From positions 13,640,168 through 13,704,167 of the forward strand of contig OZ038531.1 of NCBI GenBank assembly GCA_964036665.1: 64,000 bases of DNA, written 5' to 3'. Within the stretch, counting starts at the first letter, position 1. Each line of letters opens with the position of its first letter. This DNA is from Gordius sp. MW1 (Eukaryota > Nematomorpha > Gordioida > Gordea > Gordiidae). A model generated the notes under the pieces. The model saw nothing but the letters and a program-made list of their open reading frames with translations, was not told where the DNA came from and made no database searches. Shown piece by piece: positions 37,189 to 50,100 of this stretch. The translations under genes were made by a program, and so were the position numbers.

Positions 37189-39936
37189 GGAAGTCAATCG
37201 AGGATAATAGGATTCTCAAATTGGCTTACTTTTATATATTTTTTTATGCTCTTTCACATAAAATCGAAAAAAATAAATATTTTTACCTCAAAATTTTTCA
37301 CATATTTTTCTTTGAACCGTATTCATCCGATGAATGTTGTCGTTTTCAGACGTGGTTTCTATGATCCCAAGTAAAAATTTATCAGAATCTAAAAACTATT
37401 ACTTTGAAATCATGATCGCATATAGCAGTTTTCAAAAATTAAGCACTCACGTTGCGATACAACAAACTAATCGCAACAATAAAACGTTGTCTTTTGTCAA
37501 AATGATAGATCTTGCAGCTTAAAACCTCTTTTCGGAAGTCAATCGAGGATAATAGGATTCTCAAATTGGCTTACTTTTATATATTTTTTTATGCTCTTTC
37601 ACATAAAATCGAAAAAATAAATATTTTTACCTCAAAATTTTTCACATATTTTTCTTTGAACCGTATTCATCCGATGAATGTTGTCGTTTTCAGACGTGGT
37701 TTCTATGATCCCAAGTAAAAATTTATCAGAATCTAAAAACTATTACTTTGAAATCATGATCGCATATAGCAGTTTTCAAAAATTAAGCACTCACGTTGCG
37801 ATACAACAAACTAATCGCAACAATAAAACGTTGTCTTTTGTCAAAATGATAGTTCTCGCAGCTTAAAACCTTTTTTCGGAAGTCAATCGAGGATAATAGG
37901 ATTGTCAAATTGGCTTACTTTTATATATTTTTTCATGCTCTTTCACATAGAATCGAAAAAAATAAATATTTTTACCTCAAAATTTTTCACATATTTTTCT
38001 TTGAACCGTATTCATCCGATGAATGTTGTCGTTTTCAGACGTGGTTTCTATGATCCCAAGTAAAAATTTATCAGAATCTAAAAACTATTACTTTGAAATC
38101 ATGATCGCATATAGCAGTTTTCAAAAATTAAGCACTCACGTTGCGATACAACAAACTAATCGCAACAATAAAACGTTGTCTTTTGTCAAAATGATAGTTC
38201 TCGCAGCTTAAAACCTTTTTTCGGAAGTCAATCGAGGATAATAGGATTGTCAAATTGGCTTACTTTTATATATTTTTTCATGCTCTATCACATAGAATCG
38301 AAAAAAATAAATATTTATACCTCAAAATTTTTCACATATTTTTCTTTGAACCGTATTCATCCGATGAAAGTTGTCGTTTTCAGACGTGGTTTCTATGATC
38401 CCAAGTAAAAATTTTTCAGAATCTAAAAACTATTACTTTGAAATCATGATCGCATAGAGCAGTTTTCAAAAATTAAGCACTCACGTTGCGATACAACAAA
38501 CTAATCGCAACAATAAAACGTTGTCTTTTGTCAAAATGATAGTTCTCGCAGCTTAAAACCTTTTTTCGGAAGTCAATCGAGGATAATAGGATTGTCAAAT
38601 TGGCTTACTTTTATATATTTTTTCATGCTCTTTCACATAGAATCGAAAAAAATAAGTATTTTTGCCTCAAAATTTTTCACATATTTTTCTTTGAACCGTA
38701 TTCATCCGATGAAAGTTGTCGTTTTCAGACGTGGTTTCTAAGGTCCCAAGTAAAAATTTATCAGAAACTAAAAACTATTACTTTGAAATCATGATCGCAT
38801 AGAGCAGTTTTCAAAAATTAAGCACTCACGTTGCGATACAACAAACTAATCGCAACAATAAAACGTTGTCTTTTGTCAAAATGATAGTTCTGGCAGCTTA
38901 AAACCTCTTTTCGGAAGTCAATCGAGGATAATAGGATTCTCAAATTGGCTTACTTTTATATATTTTTTCATGTTCTTTCACATAGAATTGAAAAAAATAA
39001 ATATTTTTACCTCAAAATTTTTCACATATTTTTCTTTGAACCGTATTCATCCGATGAAAGTTGTCGTTTTCAGACGTGGTTTCTATGATCCCAAGTAAAA
39101 ATTTATCAGAATCTAAAAACTATTACTTTGAAATCATGATCGCATATAGCAGTTTTCAAAAATTAAGCACTCACGTTGCGATACAACAAACTAATCGCAA
39201 CAATAAAACGTTGTCTTTTGTCAAAATGATAGTTCTCGCAGCTTAAAACCTTTTTTCGGAAGTCAATCGAGGATAATAGGATTGTCAAATTGGCTTACTT
39301 TTATATATTTTTTCATGCTCTTTCACATAGAATCGAAAAAAATAAATATTTTTACCTCAAAATTTTTCACATATTTTTCTTTGAACCGGATTCATCCGAT
39401 GAAAGTTGTCGTTTTCAGACGTGGTTTCTATGATCCCAAGTAAAAATTTATCAGAATTTAAAAACTATTACTTTGAAATCATGATCGCATAGAGCAGTTT
39501 TCAAAAATTAAGCACATACAACAAACTAATCGCAACAATAAAACATTGTCTTTTGTCAAAATGATAGTTCTCGCAGCTTAAAACCTCTTTTCGGAAGTCA
39601 ATCGAGGATAATAGGATTCTCAAATTGGCTTACTTTTATATATTTTTTATGCTCTTTCACATAGAATCGAAAAAAATAAATATTTTTACCTCAAAATTTT
39701 TCACATATTTTTCTTTGAACCGTATTCATCCGATGAAAGTTGTCGTTTTCAGACGTGGTTTCTATGATCCCAAGTAAAAATTTTTCAGAATCTAAAAACT
39801 ATTACTTTGAAATCATGATCGCATAGAGCAGTTTTAAAAAATTAAGCACTCACGTTGCGATACAACAAACTAATCGCAACAATAAAACGTTGTCTTTTGT
39901 CAAAATGATAGTTCTCGCAGCTTAAAACCTTTTTTC
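37189..39936 (+). repeat. Array block 9: run of related single monomers (M110-M117)
   Basis: Monomer starts: 37189, 37534, 37878, 38223, 38568, 38913, 39258, 39593. M110, M111 and M112 are successive copies carrying GATGAATGTTG and GCATATAGCAG; the same GCATATAGCAG variant is in M106 (35824) and M115 (38913). Their 5' parts differ (ACATAAAATCG in M110 and M111, ACATAGAATCG in M112), so the shared 3' half has been combined with different 5' halves. This fits single-monomer duplication plus conversion. M116 is the only short form. Confidence 0.88.
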
Positions 39937-42900
39937 GGAAGTCAATCGAGGATAATAGGATTGTCAAATTGGCTTACTTTTATATATTTTTTCATGCTCT
40001 TTCACATAGAATCGAAAAAAATAAGTATTTTTGCCTCAAAATTTTTCACATATTTTTCTTTGAACCGTATTCATCCGATGAAAGTTGTCGTTTTCAGACG
40101 TGGTTTCTAAGATCCCAAGTAAAAATTTATCAGAATCTAAAAACTATTACTTTGAAATCATGATCGCATAGAGCAGTTTTCAAAAATTAAGCACTCACGT
40201 TGCGATACAACAAACTAATCGCAACAATAAAACGTTGTCTTTTGTCAAAATGATAGTTCTCGCAGCTTAAAACCTCTTTTCAGAACTCAATCGAGGATAA
40301 TAGGATTCTCAAATTGGCTTACTTTTATATATTTTTTCATGCTCTTTTACATAGAATCGAAAAAATAAATATTTTTACCTCAAAATTTTTCACATATTTT
40401 TCTTTGAACCGTATTCATCCGATGAATGTTGTCGTTTTCAGACGTGGTTTCTATGATCCCAAGTAAAAATTTATCAGAATTTAAAAACTATTACTTTGAA
40501 ATCATGATCGCATAGAGCAGTTTTCAAAAATTAAGCACTCACGTTGCGATACAACAAACTAATCGCAACAATAAAACGTTGTCTTTTGTCAAAATGATAG
40601 ATCTCGCAGCTTAAAACCTCTTTTCGGAAGTCAATCGAGGATAATAGGATTCTCAAATTGGCTTACTTTTATATATTTTTTCATGCTCTTTCACATAGAA
40701 TTGAAAAAAATAAATATTTTTACCTCAAAATTTTTCACATATTTTTCTTTGAACCGTATTCATCCGATGAAAGTTGTCGTTTTCAGACGTGGTTTCTATG
40801 ATCCCAAGTAAAAATTTATCAGAATTTAAAAACTATTACTTTGAAATCATGATCGCATAGAGCAGTTTTCAAAAATTAAGCACTCACGTTGCGATACAAC
40901 AAACTAATCGCAACAATAAAATGTTGTCTTTTGTCAAAGATCTCGCAGCTTAAAACATCTTTTCGGAAGTCAATCGAGGATAATAGGATTCTCAAATTGG
41001 CTTACTTTTATATATTTTTTTATGCTCTTTCACATAAAATCGAAAAAAATAAATATTTTTACCTCAAAATTTTTCACATATTTTTCTTTGAACCGTATTC
41101 ATCCGATGAAAGTTGTCGTTTTCAGACGTGGTTTCTATGATCCCAAGTAAAAATTTATCAGAATTTAAAAACTATTACTTTGAAATCATGATCGCATAGA
41201 GCAGTTTTCAAAAATTAAGCACATAAAACAAACTAATCGCAACAATAAAACATTGTCTTTTGTCAAAATGATAGTTCTCGCAGCTTAAAACCTCTTTTCG
41301 GAAGTCAATCGAGGATAATAGGATTCTCAAATTGGCTTACTTTTATATATTTTTTATGCTCTTTCACATAGAATCGAAAAAAATAAATATTTTTACCTCA
41401 AAATTTTTCACATATTTTTCTTTGAACCGTATTCATCCGATGAAAGTTGTCGTTTTCAGACGTGGTTTCTATGATCCCGAGTAAAAATTTTTCAGAATCT
41501 AAAAACTATTACTTTGAAATCATGATCGCATAGAGCAGTTTTCAAAAATTAAGCACTCACGTTGCGATACAACAAACTAATCGCAACAATAAAACGTTGT
41601 CTTTTGTCAAAATGATAGTTCTCGCAGCTTAAAACCTTTTTTCGGAAGTCAATCGAGGATAATAGGATTGTCAAATTGGCTTACTTTTATATATTTTTTC
41701 ATGCTCTTTCACATAGAATCGAAAAAAATAAGTATTTTTGCCTCAAAATTTTTCACATATTTTTCTTTGAACCGTATTCATCCGATGAAAGTTGTCGTTT
41801 TCAGACGTGGTTTCTAAGATCCCAAGTAAAAATTTATCAGAATCTAAAAACTATTACTTTGAAATCATGATCGCATAGAGCAGTTTTCAAAAATTAAGCA
41901 CTCACGTTGCGATACAACAAACTAATCGCAACAATAAAACGTTGTCTTTTGTCAAAATGATAGTTCTCGCAGCTTAAAACCTCTTTTCAGAACTCAATCG
42001 AGGATAATAGGATTCTCAAATTGGCTTACTTTTATATATTTTTTCATGCTCTTTTACATAGAATCGAAAAAATAAATATTTTTACCTCAAAATTTTTCAC
42101 ATATTTTTCTTTGAACCGTATTCATCCGATGAATGTTGTCGTTTTCAGACGTGGTTTCTAAGATCCCAAGTAAAAATTTATCAGAATTTAAAAACTATTA
42201 CTTTGAAATCATGATCGCATAGAGCAGTTTTCAAAAATTAAGCACTCACGTTGCGATACAACAAACTAATCGCAACAATAAAACGTTGTCTTTTGTCAAA
42301 ATGATAGATCTCGCAGCTTAAAACCTCTTTTCGGAAGTCAATCGAGGATAATAGGATTCTCAAATTGGCTTACTTTTATATATTTTTTCATGCTCTTTCA
42401 CATAGAATCGAAAAAAATTAATATTTTTACCTCAAAATTTTTCACATATTTTTCTTTGAACCGTATTCATCCGATGAAAGTTGTCGTTTTCAGACGTGGT
42501 TTCTATGATCCCAAGTAAAAATTTATCAGAATTTAAAAACTATTACTTTGAAATCATGATCGCATAGAGCAGTTTTGAAAAATTAAGCACATCAACAAAC
42601 TAATCGCAACAATAAAACGTTGTCTTTTGTCAAAATGATAGTTCTCGCAGCTTAAAACCTCTTTTCGGAAGTCAATCGAGGATAATATGATTCTCAAATT
42701 GGCTTACTTTTAAATATTTTTTCATGCTCTTTCACATAGAATCGTAAAAAATAAATATTTTTACCTCAAAATTTTTCACATATTTTTCTTTGAACCGTAT
42801 TCATCCGATAAAAGTTGTCGTTTTCAGACGTGGTTTCTATGATCCCAAGTAAAAATTTATCAGAATCTAAAAACTATTACTTTGAAATCATGATCGCATA

Positions 42901-45739
42901 GAGCAGTTTTCGAAAATTAAGCACTCACGTTGCGATACAACAAACTAATCGCAACAATAAAACGTTGTCTTTTGTCAAAATGATAGTTCTCGCAGCTTAA
43001 AACCTCTTTTCAGAACTCAATCGAGGATAATAGGATTCTCAAATTGGCTTACTTTTATATATTTTTTCATGCTCTTTTACATAGAATCGAAAAAATAAAT
43101 ATTTTTACCTCAAAATTTTTCACATATTTTTCTTTGAACCGTATTCATCCGATGAATGTTGTCGTTTTCAGACGTGGTTTCTATGATCCCAAGTAAAAAT
43201 TATCAGAATTTAAAAACTATTACTTTGAAATCATGATCGCATAGAGCAGTTTTCAAAAATTAAGCACTCACGTTGCGATACAACAAACTAATCGCAACAA
43301 TAAAACGTTGTCTTTTGTCAAAATGATAGATCTCGCAGCTTAAAACCTCTTTTCGGAAGTCAATCGAGGATAATAGGATTCTCAAATTGGCTTACTTTTA
43401 TATATTTTTTCATGCTCTTTCACATAGAATTGAAAAAAATAAATATTTTTACCTCAAAATTTTTCACATATTTTTCTTTGAACCGTATTCATCCGATGAA
43501 AGTTGTCGTTTTCAGACGTGGTTTCTATGATCCCAAGTAAAAATTTATCAGAATTTAAAAACTATTACTTTGAAATCATGATCGCATAGAGCAGTTTTCA
43601 AAAATTAAGCACTCACGTTGCGATACAACAAACTAATCGCAACAATAAAATGTTGTCTTTTGTCAAAGATCTCGCAGCTTAAAACATCTTTTCGGAAGTC
43701 AATCGAGGATAATAGGATTCTCAAATTGGCTTACTTTTATATATTTTTTTATGCTCTTTCACATAAAATCGAAAAAAATAAATATTTTTACCTCAAAATT
43801 TTTCACATATTTTTCTTTGAACCGTATTCATCCGATGAAAGTTGTCGTTTTCAGACGTGGTTTCTATGATCCCAAGTAAAAATTTATCAGAATTTAAAAA
43901 CTATTACTTTGAAATCATGATCGCATAGAGCAGTTTTCAAAAATTAAGCACATAAAACAAACTAATCGCAACAATAAAACATTGTCTTTTGTCAAAATGA
44001 TAGTTCTCGCAGCTTAAAACCTCTTTTCGGAAGTCAATCGAGGATAATAGGATTCTCAAATTGGCTTACTTTTATATATTTTTTATGCTCTTTCACATAG
44101 AATCGAAAAAAATAAATATTTTTACCTCAAAATTTTTCACATATTTTTCTTTGAACCGTATTCATCCGATGAAAGTTGTCGTTTTCAGACGTGGTTTCTA
44201 TGATCCCAAGTAAAAATTTTTCAGAATCTAAAAACTATTACTTTGAAATCATGATCGCATAGAGCAGTTTTCAAAAATTAAGCACTCACGTTGCGATACA
44301 ACAAACTAATCGCAACAATAAAACGTTGTCTTTTGTCAAAATGATAGTTCTCGCAGCTTAAAACCTTTTTTCGGAAGTCAATCGAGGATAATAGGATTGT
44401 CAAATTGGCTTACTTTTATATATTTTTTCATGCTCTTTCACATAGAATCGAAAAAAATAAGTATTTTTGCCTCAAAATTTTTCACATATTTTTCTTTGAA
44501 CCGTATTCATCCGATGAAAGTTGTCGTTTTCAGACGTGGTTTCTAAGATCCCAAGTAAAAATTTATCAGAATCTAAAAACTATTACTTTGAAATCATGAT
44601 CGCATAGAGCAGTTTTCAAAAATTAAGCACTCACGTTGCGATACAACAAACTAATCGCAACAATAAAACGTTGTCTTTTGTCAAAATGATAGTTCTCGCA
44701 GCTTAAAACCTCTTTTCAGAACTCAATCGAGGATAATAGGATTCTCAAATTGGCTTACTTTTATATATTTTTTCATGCTCTTTTACATAGAATCGAAAAA
44801 ATAAATATTTTTACCTCAAAATTTTTCACATATTTTTCTTTGAACCGTATTCATCCGATGAATGTTGTCGTTTTCAGACGTGGTTTCTATGATCCCAAGT
44901 AAAAATTTATCAGAATTTAAAAACTATTACTTTGAAATCATGATCGCATAGAGCAGTTTTCAAAAATTAAGCACTCACGTTGCGATACAACAAACTAATC
45001 GCAACAATAAAACGTTGTCTTTTGTCAAAATGATAGATCTCGCAGCTTAAAACCTTTTTTCGGAAGTCAATCGAGGATAATAGGATTCTCAAATTGGCTT
45101 ACTTTTATATATTTTTTCATGCTTTTCACATAGAATCGAAAAAAATTAATATTTTTACCTCAAAATTTTTCACATATTTTTCTTTGAACCGTATTCATCC
45201 GATGAAAGTTGTCGTTTTCAGACGTGGTTTCTATGATCCCAAGTAAAAATTTATCAGAATTTAAAAACTATTACTTTGAAATCATGATCGCATAGAGCAG
45301 TTTTGAAAAATTAAGCACATCAACAAACTAATCGCAACAATAAAACGTTGTCTTTTGTCAAAATGATAGTTCTCGCAGCTTAAAACCTCTTTTCGGAAGT
45401 CAATCGAGGATAATATGATTCTCAAATTGGCTTACTTTTAAATATTTTTTCATGCTCTTTCACATAGAATCGTAAAAAATAAATATTTTTACCTCAAAAT
45501 TTTTCACATATTTTTCTTTGAACCGTATTCATCCGATAAAAGTTGTCGTTTTCAGACGTGGTTTCTATGATCCCAAGTAAAAATTTATCAGAATCTAAAA
45601 ACTATTACTTTGAAATCATGATCGCATAGAGCAGTTTTCGAAAATTAAGCACTCACGTTGCGATACAACAAACTAATCGCAACAATAAAACGTTGTCTTT
45701 TGTCAAAATGATAGTTCTCGCAGCTTAAAACCTTTTTTC
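39937..45739 (+). repeat. 8-monomer higher-order unit in tandem, 2729 bp (M119-M126, M127-M134)
   Basis: Monomer starts: 39937 (M118), then 40282, 40626, 40965, 41300, 41644, 41989, 42333, 42667, then 43012, 43355, 43694, 44029, 44373, 44718, 45062, 45395. The two sets have matching lengths within one base. Rare variants recur 2729 bp apart: AAAACATCT (40952 and 43681), CATAAAACAA (41222 and 43951), GCACATCAACAAAC (near 42588 and 45317). Private changes are few: a one-base loss in the AAAAATTATCAG of M127, one in the GCTTTTCACAT of M133, CTAAGATCCC in M124 against CTATGATCCC in M132. M122-M126 also resemble M15-M19 (4786-6497). Confidence 0.93.
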
Positions 45740-47110
45740 GGAAGTCAATCGAGGATAATAGGATTCTCAAATTGGCTTACTTTTATATATTTTTTTATGC
45801 TCTTTCACATAGAATCGAAAAAAATAAGTATTTTTGCCTAAAAATTTTTCACATATTTTTCTTTAAACCGTATTCATCCGATGAAAGTTGTCGTTTTCAG
45901 ACGTGGTTTCTAACATCCCAAGTAAAAATTTATCAGAATCTAAAAACTATTACTTTGAAATCATGATCGCATAGAGCAGTTTTCAAAAATTAAGCACTCA
46001 CGTTGCGATACAACAAACTAATCGCAACAATAAAACGTTGTCTTTTGTCAAAATGACAGTTCTCGCAGCTTAAAACCTCTTTACGGAAGTCAATCGAGGA
46101 TAATAGGATTCTCAAATTGGCTTACTTTTATATATTTTTTCATGCTCTTTCACATAGAATCGAAAAAATAAATATTTTTACCTCAAAATTTTTCACATAT
46201 TTTTCTTTGAACCGTATTCATCCGATGAAAGTTGTCGTTTTCAGACGTGGTATCTATGATCCCAAGTAAAAATTTATCAGAATTTAAAAACTATTACTTT
46301 GAAATCATGATCGCATAGAGCAGTTTTCAAAAATTAAGCACTCACGTTGCGATACAACAAACTAATCGCAACAATAAAACGTTGTCTTTTGTCAAAATGA
46401 TAGTTCTCGCAGCTTAAAACCTCTTTTCGGAAGTCAATCGAGGATAATAGGATTCTCAAATTGGCTTACTTTTATATATTTTTTCATGCTCTTTCACATA
46501 GAATCGAAAAAAATAAATATTTTTACCTCAAAATTTTTCACATATTTTCCTTTGAACCGTATTCATCCGATGAAAGTTGTCGTTTTCAGACGTGGTTTCT
46601 ATGATCCCAAGTAAAAATTTATCAGAATCTAAAAACTATTACTTTGAAATGATCGCATAAGCAGTTTTCAAAAATTAAGCACTCACGTTGCGATACAACA
46701 AACTAATCGCAACAATAAAACGTTGTCTTTTGTCAAAATGATAGTTCTCGCAGCTTAAAACCTCTTTTCGGAAGTTAATCGAGGATAATAGTATTCTCAA
46801 ATTGGCTTACTTTTATATATTTTTTCATGCTCTTTCACAGAGAATCGAAAAAAATAAATATTTTTGCCTCAAAATTTTTCACATATTTTTCTTTGAACCG
46901 TATTCATCCGATGAAAGTTGTCGTTTTCAGACGTGGTTTCTATGATCCCAAGTAAAAATTTATCAGAATTTAAAAACTATTACTTTGAAATCATGATCGC
47001 ATAGAGCAGTTTTCAAAAATTAAGCACTCACGTTTACAACAAACTAATCGCAACAATAAATCGTTGTCTATTTTCAAAATGATAGTTCTCGCAGCTTAAA
47101 ACCTCTTTTC
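45740..47110 (+). repeat. Further copy of the recurrent five-monomer block (M135-M138)
   Basis: Monomer starts: 45740, 46085, 46429, 46770. With M134 (45395) this repeats the order of M19-M23, M39-M43 and M87-M91: TTTAAATATT monomer, then TAACATCCC with GACAGTTC and CTCTTTACGG, then GGTATCTATG, then GAAATGATCG, then GAAGTTAATCG with AGTATTC. Drift has occurred: M135 lost the GTCTTTTTCAG variant, M137 has GCATAAGCAG, and M138 carries CGTTTACAAC, which belongs to the next block. Confidence 0.87.
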
Positions 47111-50100
47111 GGAAGTCAATCGAGGATAATAGGATTCTGATATTGGCTTACTTTTATATATTTTTTCATGCTCTTTCACATAGAATCGAAAAAAATAAAT
47201 ATTTTTGCCTCAAAATTTTTCACATATTTTTCTTTGAACCGTATTCATCCGATGAAAGTTGTCGTTTTCAGACGTGGTTTCTAAGGTCCCAAGTAAAAAT
47301 TTATCAGAATCTAAAAACTATTACTTTGAAATCATGATCGCATAGAGCAGTTTTCAAAAATTAAGCACTCACGTTGCGATACAACAAACTAATCGCAACA
47401 ATAAAACGTTGTCTTTTGTCAAAATGATAGTTCTCGCAGCTTAAAACCTCTTTTCGGAAGTCAATCGAGGATAATAGGATTCTCAAATTGGCTTACTTTT
47501 ATATATTTTTTCATGCTCTTTCACATAGAATCGAAAAAAATAAATATTTTTACCTCAAAATTTTTCACATATTTTTCTTTGAACCGTATTCATCCGATGA
47601 AAGTTGTCGTTTTCAGACGTGGTTTCTATGATCCCAAGTAAAAATTTATCAGAATTTAAAAACTATTACTTTGAAATCATTATCGCATGGAGCAGTTTTC
47701 AAAAATTAAGCACATACAACAAACTAATCGCAACAATAAAACGTTGTCTTTTGTCAAAATGATAGTTCTCGCAGCTAAAAACCTCTTTTCGGAAGTCAAT
47801 CGAGCATAATAGGATTCTCAAATTGGCTTACTTTTATATATTTTTTTATGCTCTTTCACATAGAATCGAAAAAAAATAAATATTTTTACCTCAAAATTTT
47901 TTACATATTTTTCTTTGAACCGTATTCATCCGATGAAAGTTGTCGTTTTCAGACGTGGTTTCTATGATCTCAAGTCAAAATTTATCAGAATTTAAAAACT
48001 ATTAATTTGAAATCATGATCGCATAGAGGAGTTTTCAAAAATTAAGCACATACAACAAACTAATCGCAACAATAAAACGTTATCTTTTGTCAAAATGATA
48101 GTTCTCGCAGCTTAAAACCTCTTTTCGGAAGTCAATCGAGAATAATAGGATTCTCAAATTGGCTTACTTTTATATATTTTTTCATGCTCTTTCACATAGA
48201 ATCGAAAAAAATAAATATTTTTACCTCAAAATTTTTCACATATTTTTCTTTGAACCGTATTCATCCGATGAAAGTTGTCGTTTTCAGACGTGGTTTCTAT
48301 GATCCCAAGTAAAAATTTATCAGAATTTAAAAACTATTACTTTGAAATCATTATCGCATGGAGCAGTTTTCAAAAATTAAGCACATACAACAAACTAATC
48401 GCAACAATAAAACGTTGTCTTTTGTCAAAATGATAGTTCTCGCAGCTTAAAACCTCTTTTCGGAAGTCAATCGAGCATAATAGGATTCTCAAATTGGCTT
48501 ACTTTTATATATTTTTTTATGCTCTTTCACATAGAATCGAAAAAAACAAATATTTTTACCTCAAAATTTTTTACATATTTTTCTTTGAACCGTATTCATC
48601 CGATGAAAGTTGTCGTTTTCAGACGTGGTTTCTATGATCCCAAGTAAAAATTTATCAGAATTTAAAAACTATTAATTTGAAATCATGATCGCATAGAGGA
48701 GTTTTCAAAAATTAAGCACCTACAACAAACTAATCGCAACAATAAAACGTTATCTTTTGTCAAAATGATAGTTCTCGCAGCTTAAAACCTCTTTTCGGAA
48801 GTCAATCGAGAATAATAGGATTCTCAAATTGGCTTACTTTTATATATTTTTTCATGCTCTTTCACATAGAATCGAAAAAAATAAATATTTTTACCTCGAA
48901 ATTTTTCACATATTTTTCTTTGAACCGTATTCATCCGATGAAAGTTGTCGTTTTCAGACGTGGTTTCTATGATCCCAAGTAAAAATTTATCAGAATTTAA
49001 AAACTATTACTTTGAAATCATGATCGCATAGAGCAGTTTTCAAAAATTAAGCACTCACGTTTACAACAAACTAATCGCAACAATAAATCGTTGTCTATTT
49101 TCAAAATGATAGTTCTCGCAGCTTAAAACCTCTTTTCGGTAGTCAATCGAGGATAATAGGATTCTGATATTGGCTTACTTTTATATATTTTTTCATGCTC
49201 TTTCACATAGAATCGAAAAAAATAAATATTTTTGCCTCAAAATTTTTCACATATTTTTCTTTGAACCGTATTCATCCGATGAAAGTTGTCGTTTTCAGAC
49301 GTGGTTTCTAAGGTCCCAAGTAAAAATTTATCAGAATCTAAAAACTATTACTTTGAAATCATGATCGCATAGAGCAGTTTTCAAAAATTAAGCACTCACG
49401 TTGCGATACAACAAACTAATCGCAACAATAAAACGTTGTCTTTTGTCAAAATGATAGTTCTCGCAGCTTAAAACCTCTTTTCGGAAGTCAATCGAGGATA
49501 ATAGGATTCTCAAATTGGCTTACTTTTATATATTTTTTCATGCTCTTTCACATAGAATCGAAAAAAAATAAATATTTTTACCTCAAAATTTTTCACATAT
49601 TTTTCTTTGAACCGTATTCATCCGATGAAAGTTGTCGTTTTCAGACGTGGTTTCTATGATCCCAAGTAAAAACTTATCAGAATTTAAAAACTATTACTTT
49701 GAAATCATGATCGCATAGAGCAGTTTTCAAAAATTAAGCACTCACGTTGCGATACAACAAACTAATCGCAACAATAAAACGTTGTCTTTTGTCAAAATGA
49801 TAGTTCTCGCAGCTTAAAACCTCTTTTCGGAAGTCAATCGAGGATAATAGGATTCTCAAATTGGCTTACTTTTATATATTTTTTCATGCTCTTTCACATA
49901 GAATCGAAAAAAATAAATATTTTTACCTCAATATTTTTCACATATTTTTCTTTGAACCGTATTCATCCGATGAAAGTTGTCGTTTTCAGACGTAGTTTCT
50001 ATGATCCCAAGTAAAAATTTATCAGAATTTAAAAACTATTACTTTGAAATCATGATCGCATAGAGCAGTTTTCAAAAATTAAGCACTCACGTTTACAACA

